Assembly (NCBI GenBank): GCA_011087765.1
Contig: JAALLA010000023.1
Span: 1 to 35,899, forward strand
Length of the DNA stretch: 35,899 bases
DNA from: Pirellulaceae bacterium
Lineage (GTDB): Bacteria; Planctomycetota; Planctomycetia; Pirellulales; Pirellulaceae
Direction: 5' to 3'
In this document: piece after piece, positions 1 through 8,357 of the stretch
How the letters are laid out: each line of letters starts with the position of its first letter
Position numbering within the stretch: position 1 is the stretch's first letter
Notes under the pieces: model-generated
The model's database searches: none
What the model was told of the DNA's origin: nothing
The model's input: the letters and a program-made list of their open reading frames with translations, nothing else
Made by a program: the position numbers and the translations under genes

Positions 1-278
1 CTAAGAAGAAGTTGCATGATTCGCTAATGCTTCGAGATCCCTCGACTACGCAGGACTCATTACCATCTAACTCAAATTCGTTTTATCGCCGAAACCTTTT
101 CCTCTGGGGCGTGGTTATTTTGGGAAAGGCTTGCCAGTGGGTTGTCAACAGTGCGGCTACAGCAATGAAAAACTATGCACTCGTTAGCAAGAGCGATTTT
201 CAGGACATAGGAACGGCTGGAAAATCTGACGCCAAATGCGCCGCTGAATCGGCAAGCATGGCCGAGCAAAAACCCCAT
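1..278. other. Gene-free stretch at the left window edge
   Basis: I see no convincing gene here. The open frames that cross it on both strands have no recognisable protein features, and the plus-strand one runs into the tRNA-Val gene. The segment follows the tRNA-Val terminator on the minus strand. A gene whose body lies outside the window could begin or end just beyond the edge. Confidence 0.5.
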
Positions 279-317
279 AAAAAAAGCACGATAGAGAATG
301 GAAGGTCTCTACCGTGC
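279..317 (-). terminator. Rho-independent terminator of tRNA-Val
   Basis: On the minus strand a 12-bp stem (arms 306-317 and 286-297, one G-U wobble) closes an 8-nt loop and is followed directly by a run of seven T (279-285). It begins 8 nt past the 3' end of the tRNA-Val gene, so it most likely ends that transcript. Confidence 0.85.
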
Positions 318-324
318 ATGACAG

Positions 325-398
325 TGGGCGTTGAGGGACTCGAACCCCCGACCCTCTCGGTGTAAACGAGATGCTCTAGCCAACTGAGCTAAACGCCC
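325..398 (-). tRNA. tRNA-Val (anticodon UAC)
   Basis: This is a 74-nt cloverleaf on the minus strand. The acceptor stem GGGCGTT pairs with AACGCCC and is followed by discriminator A. The D arm is GCTC/GAGC. The anticodon stem is TCTCG/CGAGA with loop TTTACAC, which gives anticodon TAC, read as valine. The T loop is TTCGAGT, with one G-T pair in the T stem. CCA is not encoded. The gene has its own promoter-like boxes just upstream and a strong terminator just downstream, so it appears to be a single-gene transcript. Confidence 0.95.
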
Positions 399-401
399 GA
401 G

Positions 402-418
402 GACAATACTTTATTGTC
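402..418. repeat. Perfect inverted repeat at the tRNA-Val promoter
   Basis: GACAATA (402-408), a 3-nt spacer, and TATTGTC (412-418) form perfect 7-bp arms. They cover the candidate -10 box of tRNA-Val. The repeat could be an operator or a transcript-start hairpin; the sequence does not decide. Confidence 0.55.
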
Positions 419-437
419 TCGCTGGGTTACTTGTCAA
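410..437 (-). promoter_or_regulatory. Candidate sigma-70 promoter of tRNA-Val
   Basis: A perfect -35 box TTGACA (432-437) is separated by 16 bp from a -10-like AATAAA (410-415; four of six matches), read on the minus strand. The tRNA starts only about 12 nt past the -10 box, so the leader would be very short. The -10 box lies inside the inverted repeat at 402-418. Confidence 0.5.
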
Positions 438-466
438 TCGCCTATCGACCTAATTTAGGTACCGAA

Positions 467-1219
467 TTAATTAGGCAGTAAGACCGAATCGATGACGTGA
501 ATCACACCATTTTTTACCATGATATCAGTTTCGGTAACCATCGCATCGTTAACCTTCACTTCGTCTTTAGGATTCCAACCTTTGTCTTCATGATTCTTTG
601 TAACTGAAATTTTCACAGAATTGCCACCCGCCGTCTCTGCTGATTTCAATTTCATCACATCAGCCGAACTAACTTTACTTGGAACCGCATGGTACATGAG
701 GATAGCGGCAAGCTTCTCTTTGTTTTCAGGCTTTAGGAGATCGTTAACCGTGCCTTCTGGTAGCTTCGCAAAGGCTGCTTCAGTCGGAACAAAGAGTGTG
801 ATTGGCTGATCGGTTTGGGACAACGGTGCAACCAAATCAGCGGCCTTTGCTGCCGCCAGCAGTGTTTTTAGCTCGGCTGCCTCAATCGCTTCAGCAAGCG
901 TCATCGCTTGAACCTTGTCAAACGCGCTCAAAAACTCGGGGATCATCACTTCATTCTCAAAGGCCTTTTTATCGGCACCTTTTTTTGACTTGAAATCCGC
1001 AGTTAACGACTTTGAATCAAATTGGCTCATCAAAAGACGCCCATACACGTTCCGGTCTTTCTTGCTCTTGCCGTGGCAAGTGTTGCAACTAATTGATCGA
1101 TCCGGATATTTCGCCTCTAGTTGCTTCTTGAATACGCTATGTGCCGACGCTGGGACGGTAAACACAAGGGTACAAACTACGACTAACACTGCACAAGAAA
1201 GACTTTTGCCTCGATTCAC
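467..1219 (-). CDS. Secreted haem-motif (CXXCH) protein with a fasciclin (FAS1) domain
   Basis: This 250-residue exported protein starts with a signal peptide (about residues 1-26, ending VPASA). A single haem c-binding motif CNTCH lies at residues 45-49. A FAS1 domain follows at about 108-248, with the usual landmarks: the TLFVPTEAAF block (141-150), a YH pair (176-177) and the C-terminal GVIHVIDSVLLP block (238-249). FAS1 domains mediate adhesion at the cell surface. A CXXCH before FAS1 suggests covalent haem or metal binding in the periplasm, but one motif alone does not prove cytochrome function. The start is GTG with an AGGAG seven bases upstream. No electron-transfer partner gene is adjacent. 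FAS1 is recognised with high confidence; the haem role is inference. Confidence 0.88.
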   Translation of the reverse strand: MNRGKSLSCAVLVVVCTLVFTVPASAHSVFKKQLEAKYPDRSISCNTCHGKSKKDRNVYGRLLMSQFDSKSLTADFKSKKGADKKAFENEVMIPEFLSAFDKVQAMTLAEAIEAAELKTLLAAAKAADLVAPLSQTDQPITLFVPTEAAFAKLPEGTVNDLLKPENKEKLAAILMYHAVPSKVSSADVMKLKSAETAGGNSVKISVTKNHEDKGWNPKDEVKVNDAMVTETDIMVKNGVIHVIDSVLLPN

Positions 1220-1226
1220 GTCGTTA

Positions 1227-1231
1227 CTCCT
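1227..1231 (-). promoter_or_regulatory. Shine-Dalgarno that fixes a GTG start
   Basis: AGGAG lies 7 nt before the GTG at 1217-1219 and directly precedes a clean signal peptide. This supports GTG as the start of the haem/fasciclin protein. Confidence 0.75.
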
Positions 1232-1509
1232 AAAATACTGTAGTTTTTCAGTCGGTTCGTTGGATCTGTGGTTACGCTCATATCATTTTTCGACGATTGA
1301 GCCCCGACAATCCTCTCTATTTTGCCACAAGTTTCGGATTAGGCAACCTTTATCCCACTGAAAAAAACCATCCGTAACGTCCTGTATCAAGCTTCACATC
1401 TTATAACCGTACCAGCAGGCATCCAAAGCTTGAGAGCAGCTAATTTGCGACTCAAACCGCGGCCTTTGTGCGTCTCAGCTTACGGCCAGTTTGGCCATCC
1501 GACTGCCAA

Positions 1510-1764
1510 TTACCGAGGCGTCCGCCCCAAATCACGCGATTGTTGCCACTCTGGTAGCGGTTCATCCTGAAAATCATGGTCGGTGAAGTTAATCCAGTAA
1601 TGAACAGGATCTTCCATGGCCGCCGAGTCGCTATCCGCCCCCTTAGCGATGAATTCTTTTCCGCACCTCAAACACTCCGTTGTACGACCCAAACAGTCAA
1701 TATTAAGCTGTTTTTTCATGCGACAACCTGGGCAAGACACGATAAAAACGGGAATGTTCGGCAT
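1510..1764 (-). CDS. Small zinc-ribbon-like protein, unknown function
   Basis: This 84-residue protein has two CxxC pairs, CPGC at residues 11-14 and CLRC at 31-34, spaced as in a small zinc ribbon that binds one zinc. Such ribbons occur in short planctomycete proteins that begin with a 'V.CP.C' segment. The C-terminal half (about 43-84) is acidic to neutral and shows no motif. The ATG has an AGGGAG four bases upstream, so it is probably a real gene rather than a chance frame. It sits alone between the fasciclin gene and the polysaccharide genes on the same strand. No specific function can be assigned. Confidence 0.6.
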   Translation of the reverse strand: MPNIPVFIVSCPGCRMKKQLNIDCLGRTTECLRCGKEFIAKGADSDSAAMEDPVHYWINFTDHDFQDEPLPEWQQSRDLGRTPR

Positions 1765-2021
1765 TTAGCTCCCTGTTCCTTCTTGAATAGACTCTGGAAT
1801 GCATTGCCGATTGTACTCATCTTGCCCGTCGCCCCAATATCGATTTCCCGTCCGTTTTGACAGTCCAACTCACCATCGGCCAAACAACGATCAAGATTTG
1901 CAAACGAACCGACGGCACCAGCACGGGAGATTTTCATTGGATCAACCCAAAAATAAACCAGATTGGAGACCTGAATCGTGGGAGGCTAAGCATTTTGCCT
2001 CATTGAATTTGCCAGCAATGG

Positions 2022-3647
2022 CTAACGCGGTTTTGTAGGGAGCGAATACTCTTCGGTGAGTTCCTGACCGTCTGCCCCAACCTTGACCGGTTGGAATCCA
2101 AAATCTCCCGATTCAGTAACCAGATCTTCATCACTTGCGAGAATGGTCTGTTCGATCAGCGCCGTCACGTCCATCAAATCGACCAGAAGTTGCTGATGAG
2201 AATACCCAGATTCATTCGGGCCATAAACTTCCACTCGGCCAAAAACACGACCTTCGGACACCAACGGGATCTGAGAATACCACTGCTGATTATCACTACG
2301 ATCAGCATCTGACCGGCGAAGCGTTGCATGAAATGACTCGTGCAGCCACGGAGCATTCAGGTCCAGTGTAATCTCGTTCAAACACTTGGTATCCGCGAAA
2401 ACACATAGCATTTTCCAAACATCTTGCCAATCTCGACTTCCCTGAACGTGAACCGAAGCTTGCTGATAATTTAACCCACTGGCCGACGGTACTTTCAAGA
2501 ACGACTTTGCAATCGTGGAAGCGCGTCGGGAAATTAATTGGTACTCTGCAACACCAAAGATCTTACTAGCGATCATGACGACGATCACAATCAAAATCGA
2601 TGCCAAAGCGTATGCAGGCTGTTGGTTCACGAGGCTCAAAACCGCTCCCGCCGCAGTGGTAGTGCAGAGTAAAGCAACCCAAAGCAAACTTACTCTCGGG
2701 CTATACCCACGCTTCATCAAAGAATGATGCAAGTGCCCACGATCAACCTCAAAGATACTCCTGCCCATCAAACGCCGTCGAATAACCGCCGCCGCCGAAT
2801 CAAGAAATGGAATCGCCAACAACGCAACTGGAGCAAAAAAAGCGATTGCAGAGTTTTGTTTGAAAGTGCACCGAATTGCTAAAGCGCTCAACACAAACCC
2901 AATCAACATACTACCGGCATCGCCAAGATAGACTTTTGCAGGCGGGAAATTGAATCGGAGAAACCCAAACAGTGCTCCAGCCATTGATGCCGAAATTAAA
3001 GCGGTTAACCATTGTTCCTGATAGATTGCCATCAAACTCAACGCGAGACTCATGACGATCCCCACGGTCCCGGCGATCCCATCGGCACCGTCGAGTAAAT
3101 TGACTGAATTGATGGCTGCCAACACCCAGGCATAAACGAAAAACACAGAGAAGATACCGAATTCAATCCGATAGCCGGCCACCGTAACTTCGCTGAAATG
3201 ATAGCCAAAAATGATTAACGCCGTCACGGCCACTGCCTGCCCGACAAGCTTCTGCCGGCCACGCAATTGAAATCGATCATCAAGCACACCAACGCCGACG
3301 AGAATTACGCTGCCGATTAAAAGCCCGGTTAGTCCTAAGTAATCACTTTCCCTAACCGTTAACTGAAAAGAATCCACCTCCAACGGCAGGCGAGCCATGA
3401 GATTTTCCATCCATTGCCCTAACAGCAATTGGCATTCATGACCTCCGTAGACTGAAACTGGAACCGCCACAATCATCGTGATTAATACAGCCACGCCGCC
3501 AACCATTGGGATAGCTGTGTGGTGAAGCTTCCGTTGCCGGTCTGGGCGGTCAACGAGATTTAATCGTCGCGCAACAACAGCCAGTCGAGGCACCAACAGC
3601 ATGGCTCCAACGACCGACACGATAAATGCGAAAATGACCGACAGCAT
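2022..3647 (-). CDS. WecA/MraY-family undecaprenyl-phosphate sugar-1-phosphate transferase with C-terminal extension
   Basis: This 541-residue polytopic membrane enzyme belongs to glycosyltransferase family 4 in the bacterial sense (MraY/WecA/TagO). It transfers a sugar-1-phosphate, most often GlcNAc-1-P or a related HexNAc-1-P, from a UDP-sugar to undecaprenyl phosphate and so starts surface-polysaccharide or O-antigen assembly. Family motifs are intact: DDR at 123-125, NLLDGADG at 183-190, VYLGDAGS at 239-246 and the histidine motif GHLHH at 304-308. The transmembrane core spans about 1-365. WecA-type enzymes are usually about 350 residues; here another 170 soluble residues follow (about 370-541) with no domain I recognise. 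The gene lies 52 bp downstream of the O-antigen ligase/polymerase gene on the same strand, so co-transcription is likely. The substrate sugar is not determined. Confidence 0.88.
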   Translation of the reverse strand: MLSVIFAFIVSVVGAMLLVPRLAVVARRLNLVDRPDRQRKLHHTAIPMVGGVAVLITMIVAVPVSVYGGHECQLLLGQWMENLMARLPLEVDSFQLTVRESDYLGLTGLLIGSVILVGVGVLDDRFQLRGRQKLVGQAVAVTALIIFGYHFSEVTVAGYRIEFGIFSVFFVYAWVLAAINSVNLLDGADGIAGTVGIVMSLALSLMAIYQEQWLTALISASMAGALFGFLRFNFPPAKVYLGDAGSMLIGFVLSALAIRCTFKQNSAIAFFAPVALLAIPFLDSAAAVIRRRLMGRSIFEVDRGHLHHSLMKRGYSPRVSLLWVALLCTTTAAGAVLSLVNQQPAYALASILIVIVVMIASKIFGVAEYQLISRRASTIAKSFLKVPSASGLNYQQASVHVQGSRDWQDVWKMLCVFADTKCLNEITLDLNAPWLHESFHATLRRSDADRSDNQQWYSQIPLVSEGRVFGRVEVYGPNESGYSHQQLLVDLMDVTALIEQTILASDEDLVTESGDFGFQPVKVGADGQELTEEYSLPTKPR

Positions 3648-3699
3648 CTAAAGGTTTATCCAAATAAAAAAAATAAAGTGACGTACATTTCTTGGCAAA

Positions 3700-6429
3700 C
3701 TAATTCGAATTTACACTTGCTGCGATTTCCAACTCAATCTCTTCCACCAGTCTATCATAACCAGCTTTTTTGGGGCCGCGTAATTTTAGAACTTTAGCAA
3801 GAGCCAGGGCTTCGTCCAGTCGCCCCAACCCCTTCAAAAGCAGGGTGATTTCATATTTGACAGCAAGGTCGTTTGGATCACGCCTGCCGGCAGTTTCATA
3901 CGCATCCAACGCCAACTCAAGCTCCCCCTGCTTGGATCGAATCTGACCCAGCAGAATATTATCCTCCCGTTTGGGATATTCAATATCTAAAACGACACTT
4001 GCCGCCCGCTTTAAAAATTCTTCTTTTTGAGCGGAATCTTCAGGCATGTATTGATTGACATAATCAAGAATCATCTGGCCATCATCCGGAAGGATCTCTA
4101 GCACTTTTTTCTCAGAGACTGGAACGATATTTCGACTGGTCCGTCCGCTGAGGATTTTCATTAAATTTTGATAACCCCTTGGATCCAATTTTAAATATTG
4201 TTTCAAATGGTCAATCGCCCCCTCCACTAAGCCGGACTGAAGATAATAAATCCCGGCAACTTTCTGAAACGAAGGGTTGCTCGGCGCTAAACTTAGCGCT
4301 CGCTCCATATCTACATCCCCCGAGCGGGCCTCTCCAATCACTCCTTTTATTTCTGCAATTCGAAGGTGGACCAGGGGTTGGATTGGTGAGGACTCACGAC
4401 TGTATTTAAAATAGGTAAGTGCCCATGGTAAATCTTCACTAATCGCAGGCTGGTTAAGAAATTTCACCAAATCGTAACGCGATTCAATACGTTGAAAATA
4501 ACAGGCCGTCTCCTGAACCCTCTGGATATGAGTCAGGTTCCAAAGGTTCTCAGAAAACTGAGCTTGCCGTTTTGCGTCCATCAACTCAAAAGCATCCTTG
4601 AATTCAGCAGAATCCGTCATGGAATCGTAAAGTTGCAGGCGGGAGCGGTGCATCCATAGATCGCCGAGATAGTTCATACACTCTGCAGTAGGCGTCCGCT
4701 GAATCAAACGGGTTAACGCCGCAATCCGATCGGTCGTCTTTTCAAAATCCATGTTCTCACGAGTTAAACGACTAATCCGTGGTCTCATGTACTGATCAAG
4801 CTGAGCTCTTCTATACAAGTCCAAGGCGACCATTGTCGAGGCAGCGAACAAAACCAACACGATGAACTGAACAATATAATTAGGGCATTGGAACTGCAAA
4901 AATGACGGTTTTTTAAGACGACCACTTAACGCATGAGCCTGGTAAGCTAAAAATCCCATCAGCACGGAGAGCAACAGCATGTTGGAAGCGATGTACAAAC
5001 CAAAATCAAAACAGGAAACAGTCGCTTGTGATAAAATCACAAACACACCCATCGTCCCCACACCAAGCGTGGTTGGAGATGCCCCTTCCCGAAGTGCGAA
5101 AAAGGCGTTTTGATACACAAGCAACCAGGCGATGAGAAACAAAATCAATCCGAACCAACCGGCTTCCACCAACGCTTGAAAATACTGATTTTCAGCGTAC
5201 ACAAAGATCCCTAATTCCCGGCCACTGCGGTAAAGACGATGGACATTGCGATAAGACCCCAGCCCCGAACCAGCCCATCCCATTTCGGCAACCGCGGGCC
5301 AGGTGTCTTTCCAGTTCTGAATGCGTGCGTCTGATTTTTCGATGGTGGTCGTGTCAATTGTGTCGAAACGATCCAATAGCTCATCACTAAAACCGATCCA
5401 GCCAAACAGCAGCGCTGAGATTAAAAACACAGGTGCCAGAACAATTCCAAAATTTTTGGGCTGACGCGTCACACCAAAAATAAGAACCGTACCTAGACCC
5501 GCGACAAGTAAACCAATGACCCCGCCACGGGAAAGTGTCGAAGGAATTGCAGCGGCAATCATCACCAACATAAAAAGAACCGCCAACTTCGTCGCAGTCA
5601 ATTCTCTAAGCACTTCCAACAATTGAAGCTTCCAACGACGCCAAACCGGCATGTCTCGCCCTAGAATTGGACGTGGCCCATCGGAAACACTTCGCGACAT
5701 CACGATCACAAATAGACCGACACAACACCCCAGACACATCAACAAATAACCAGCAGCGTTATTTCGATTGACGAACGGACCAAAAGGAGCTCCGCCAAAT
5801 ATTTCATGAAACCAAAACATTTTCCCGTTATCAGTCAACTTGTGAATGATGCCGAAAAAACTAATCGCGAAACCGTTAATTGAAACAGCCGACAGCAACA
5901 ACACAATGTCTCGCTTCGCCCTGAAATACCGAGCCCCCATTAGCAGCGCGGACAACGCGATCACGAGCAATCTCACTTGTCCCCAAGTCGCCTCGCGGTC
6001 AAGCGAAACAGAAACGCCCGGATCTATATCACCAGCATACTCCTGGTAAATCTCAACCTGCCTACCTAGCACTAACTCCGCCAGCGAATTGGGCAACGTC
6101 CAGATTTGGAATAGCCCGACACCAATTCCGAGAAAGACCAATATGGAAACATAAGGGAAAACCTGGGAATTCTTTCGGTTAAGCGCCGTTTCAAACCACC
6201 AGAATGCCATTCCGACCATCAATGCCAGTGTGATCGTGCACTGCGCCCAATTTTCAACACTTGCAAAAAACCAAGGTGAAAGGACAACGGCCAAAATTAA
6301 AGCCAACCGCCCCGGCCATTCGAACAATTCGGAGGTGGACAGACGTTTCTTATCATTTCCAAATCCAGAGCCCGATGACGCTGCCTTCTCAATCGTCTCT
6401 TGCAGACTTGGAATATTGGACTGATTCAT
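3700..6429 (-). CDS. O-antigen ligase/polymerase-like (Wzy_C/WaaL) membrane protein with TPR tail
   Basis: This 909-residue inner-membrane protein has about a dozen hydrophobic helices between residues 40 and 500. It shows Wzy_C/WaaL landmarks: FVNRNNAAGYL at 219-229, the STLSRGG motif at 297-303, and a large periplasmic-loop block DARIQNWKDTW at 367-377 followed by AENQYFQALVEAGW at 412-425. A further helix lies at about 517-536, and from about 560 to the end the protein is helical and TPR-like, with repeated 'A..Y...G' segments. Such proteins polymerise or ligate lipid-linked oligosaccharides at the outer face of the membrane; the TPR part may bind partners. It precedes the phosphoglycosyltransferase gene by 52 bp. 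Polymerase and ligase cannot be told apart from sequence alone. Confidence 0.85.
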   Translation of the reverse strand: MNQSNIPSLQETIEKAASSGSGFGNDKKRLSTSELFEWPGRLALILAVVLSPWFFASVENWAQCTITLALMVGMAFWWFETALNRKNSQVFPYVSILVFLGIGVGLFQIWTLPNSLAELVLGRQVEIYQEYAGDIDPGVSVSLDREATWGQVRLLVIALSALLMGARYFRAKRDIVLLLSAVSINGFAISFFGIIHKLTDNGKMFWFHEIFGGAPFGPFVNRNNAAGYLLMCLGCCVGLFVIVMSRSVSDGPRPILGRDMPVWRRWKLQLLEVLRELTATKLAVLFMLVMIAAAIPSTLSRGGVIGLLVAGLGTVLIFGVTRQPKNFGIVLAPVFLISALLFGWIGFSDELLDRFDTIDTTTIEKSDARIQNWKDTWPAVAEMGWAGSGLGSYRNVHRLYRSGRELGIFVYAENQYFQALVEAGWFGLILFLIAWLLVYQNAFFALREGASPTTLGVGTMGVFVILSQATVSCFDFGLYIASNMLLLSVLMGFLAYQAHALSGRLKKPSFLQFQCPNYIVQFIVLVLFAASTMVALDLYRRAQLDQYMRPRISRLTRENMDFEKTTDRIAALTRLIQRTPTAECMNYLGDLWMHRSRLQLYDSMTDSAEFKDAFELMDAKRQAQFSENLWNLTHIQRVQETACYFQRIESRYDLVKFLNQPAISEDLPWALTYFKYSRESSPIQPLVHLRIAEIKGVIGEARSGDVDMERALSLAPSNPSFQKVAGIYYLQSGLVEGAIDHLKQYLKLDPRGYQNLMKILSGRTSRNIVPVSEKKVLEILPDDGQMILDYVNQYMPEDSAQKEEFLKRAASVVLDIEYPKREDNILLGQIRSKQGELELALDAYETAGRRDPNDLAVKYEITLLLKGLGRLDEALALAKVLKLRGPKKAGYDRLVEEIELEIAASVNSN

Positions 6430-6867
6430 TGCAATGGAAGCGAGTTAGCTTGATGAGAAGTTCGAGTTCCAGACCAAACGAACATTGGCTGGATGGTGCG
6501 AGTTTCCCAGCCAACGGGCGTCGACGGGATAACCCTTTCGATTATAGATAGGCGGAGAAATCAATAACAGAAAGCAAATTTGAATAATCTGCAAAAACTG
6601 CCAAACCTGTGATAAGTATGCAGGATGAAAGAGACCTTACCCCCAATTAACCCTCGATCGACGGAGGGACTGGTGAAAAGTAATCCATCGCCGACGGATC
6701 GCACAAACCCTGAGCGAGCCTAATCACGGCAGTCTGATTACGGCAAAGAGTGAATTACCGCTACAACCCGCAAGGTAGCGTTAAGACGTTGACCGCAAAA
6801 GGGGAATCTCGAATTCGCTCCCCTGGATTCTTATTGTCTGATGGACCGGAGAACCAAACGCACCATC
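6430..6867. other. 438-bp gene-free stretch
   Basis: This lies between the O-antigen ligase gene and the unknown membrane-protein gene, both on the minus strand. It holds a weak hairpin at its distal end (6797-6824) and presumably the promoter of the polysaccharide genes, but I cannot point to clear -35/-10 boxes. I find no convincing coding frame. Confidence 0.5.
6797..6824 (-). terminator. Weak terminator-like hairpin after the unknown membrane protein
   Basis: On the minus strand AGGGGA (6819-6824) pairs with TCCCCT (6800-6805) and is followed by only four T. It lies about 45 bp past the stop codon of the gene ending at 6868. The short T run makes it a weak candidate. Confidence 0.35.
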
Positions 6868-7371
6868 TTACGCGCGAGGATCAAGGGAATTGGTGTAGAG
6901 GACAACCAGTGTTCCTGCCGCAAGCAGACTCCACGGCAACCAATCTTGAGGGCGGAAAACACCCGTCTTGTCAGGGCCGATTAGCGTCGTCTGATTTTGC
7001 CGCTTGACCTCAGGTTTGGCCATCGGTGCAATTTCATTCCGTCGTTGCCCAAAGCCGGCTAGACTAAAATCAGATCGTTGGTTTCCATTCTGCCGCCGAT
7101 AATTGCCTTCCGTCTGATAAGGGTCCCCAAAACTGGAGGAACCGAAACCAGAATTTCGAGCGGCTGGCCGAGGGGCTTGATAACGGTTCTGCGCTACTGG
7201 GAAGGATGCGCTGGGTGCAGGGGCTTTTGTTTCTGAAGGGCTATCAAACAGCATCGCTGCGACGAAAGTCGGGACTCGCGCACCATGAATAACAAACTGT
7301 TGTGTCACAAGACATTCAAGCCCTGTAATGATCAACATGATACCTACTGCGAAAAAGAAGGCCCGCCACAT
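6868..7371 (-). CDS. Unknown two-helix membrane protein
   Basis: I do not recognise this 167-residue protein. It has a hydrophobic N-terminal helix (about 5-23) and a second helix near the C-terminus (about 147-161). Between them lies a low-complexity, polar, Ser/Asn/Gln/Arg-rich linker of about 115 residues with repeated 'R...G.G' segments. The ends would sit in or near the membrane with the linker on one side. No catalytic motif is visible. It starts with ATG and has no strong Shine-Dalgarno. It is on the same strand as the polysaccharide genes but separated by 438 bp, so it is probably not in their operon. It could be a lineage-restricted envelope protein. Confidence 0.6.
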   Translation of the reverse strand: MWRAFFFAVGIMLIITGLECLVTQQFVIHGARVPTFVAAMLFDSPSETKAPAPSASFPVAQNRYQAPRPAARNSGFGSSSFGDPYQTEGNYRRQNGNQRSDFSLAGFGQRRNEIAPMAKPEVKRQNQTTLIGPDKTGVFRPQDWLPWSLLAAGTLVVLYTNSLDPRA

Positions 7372-7791
7372 GTCTTAATCCTCGAAATATCGAACTTACG
7401 GGGTCGCTAGAATCTTCCCCTAGGGATGGTATCGGATTCGATGATTCACTCACGTGACTTTATTGCCTGGCATAGTTACCAGCGCTACAGACCTAATACC
7501 ACTTACATTCCCTACTCAAGCCTGCCGTGACCTACGACTAACGACTGCGAGGCATTCCAGTCAGATCAAGAGAATTCCCCAGCAACGATTGCTTGAAATT
7601 CGTTCATAAATATCGGGATTTTTCCGATTAACGGGGACGCTCTTGTAGTAAGCCTTGACGGTGGCGAGTATCATAAACACCCACGGATGTTTGACGTTTC
7701 CCGCGTCCGCGCGGAACCGCAGTCCACCGACCCTCCTGTTCTCAAGAAGATTTTTTTTCTTGTATTTGCTTTGCCCAACCAACAAATTGAG
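7372..7791. other. 420-bp divergent intergenic region
   Basis: This is the control region between the unknown membrane protein (minus) and the response regulator (plus). An AT-rich inverted repeat, CAAGAA (7743-7748) with TTCTTG (7757-7762), lies 30 bp before the regulator's ATG. I see no confident -35/-10 pair. The open frames across it look like non-coding shadows. Confidence 0.45.
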
Positions 7792-8205
7792 ATGTCAAAC
7801 CAACCCAATCCAGAATCAGAAGAATCCGACTCTTCGCAAGGAAATCAGCATATCCTTATCATCGATGATGATGTCGAAGTCACGGAATCAATTCGACAGG
7901 CGTTGATCGCTGCTGGCTATTCAGTTTCCGTTGCTCTCGACGGAAATCAGGGCTTGGCGTATACGGAAGCAAAGTCTCCCGACTTATTGATTTTGGATAT
8001 CATGATGCCAAGACGAAGCGGTTTTTTGGTACTTGAAAGATTGAGGCAAAACGACAGTGTTCCGATTCCTGTCATTATGATCACGGGCAACGAAGGTGCT
8101 CGTCATCGAGAGTACGCAGAGATGTTGGGAGTTAATGACTACATCAACAAACCGTTTACGATGGATCGCCTGCTTAACAGCATTAGCGATTTACTGAACC
8201 AGTAA
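7792..8205 (+). CDS. Single-domain response regulator (CheY-like receiver)
   Basis: This 137-residue protein is a lone receiver domain without an output domain. The acidic pocket is DDD at 25-27, the phospho-acceptor is Asp69 in LILDIMMP, the switch threonine is Thr98 and the conserved lysine is Lys120 in INKPF. Such proteins relay phosphate from a histidine kinase to a partner by protein contact. The first 17 residues are a polar, acidic leader. An in-frame start lies upstream at 7687, but the 35 extra residues are not receiver-like, so I chose the ATG at 7792. No kinase gene is adjacent, so its partner is elsewhere in the genome. It lies next to csrA/fliW but points toward them. Confidence 0.88.
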   Translation: MSNQPNPESEESDSSQGNQHILIIDDDVEVTESIRQALIAAGYSVSVALDGNQGLAYTEAKSPDLLILDIMMPRRSGFLVLERLRQNDSVPIPVIMITGNEGARHREYAEMLGVNDYINKPFTMDRLLNSISDLLNQ

Positions 8206-8269
8206 ATCACTTTTAATCAATTTTTCCAACTTGGCGATCGAGGTCCGAGGGACCTAAGAATAGTTTGAA

Positions 8270-8357
8270 AATTCTGGTGTTTGGAATTCTGGCTTAGTTG
8301 CCAGGGGAACTGAGCAATTTAAATTCCCGGCTTAATTTCCGGTTTAATTCCCGATGT
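8270..8357. repeat. AATTCYYGG-type imperfect repeats at the csrA 3' end
   Basis: Five short copies of the theme AATTYYYGG start at 8270, 8285, 8322, 8334 and 8346. The last three are exactly 12 bp apart, and the last overlaps the csrA stop codon. On the csrA transcript strand each of these three presents a GGA trinucleotide. Confidence 0.6.

Noticed and set aside
12-365. 117-codon plus-strand frame
   Set aside because: It runs through the tRNA-Val gene and its terminator and has no protein-like features.
1716-1937. 73-codon minus-strand frame upstream of the zinc-ribbon gene
   Set aside because: It overlaps the zinc-ribbon gene, has no Shine-Dalgarno and no motif; not supported as a gene.
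7561-7785. 74-codon minus-strand frame in the divergent region before the response regulator
   Set aside because: It has no start signal or family features and lies in the promoter region.
8241-8255. Perfect hairpin AGGTCC-GAG-GGACCT after the response regulator
   Set aside because: It has no T run on either strand and only a 3-nt loop; not convincing as a terminator or regulatory RNA.
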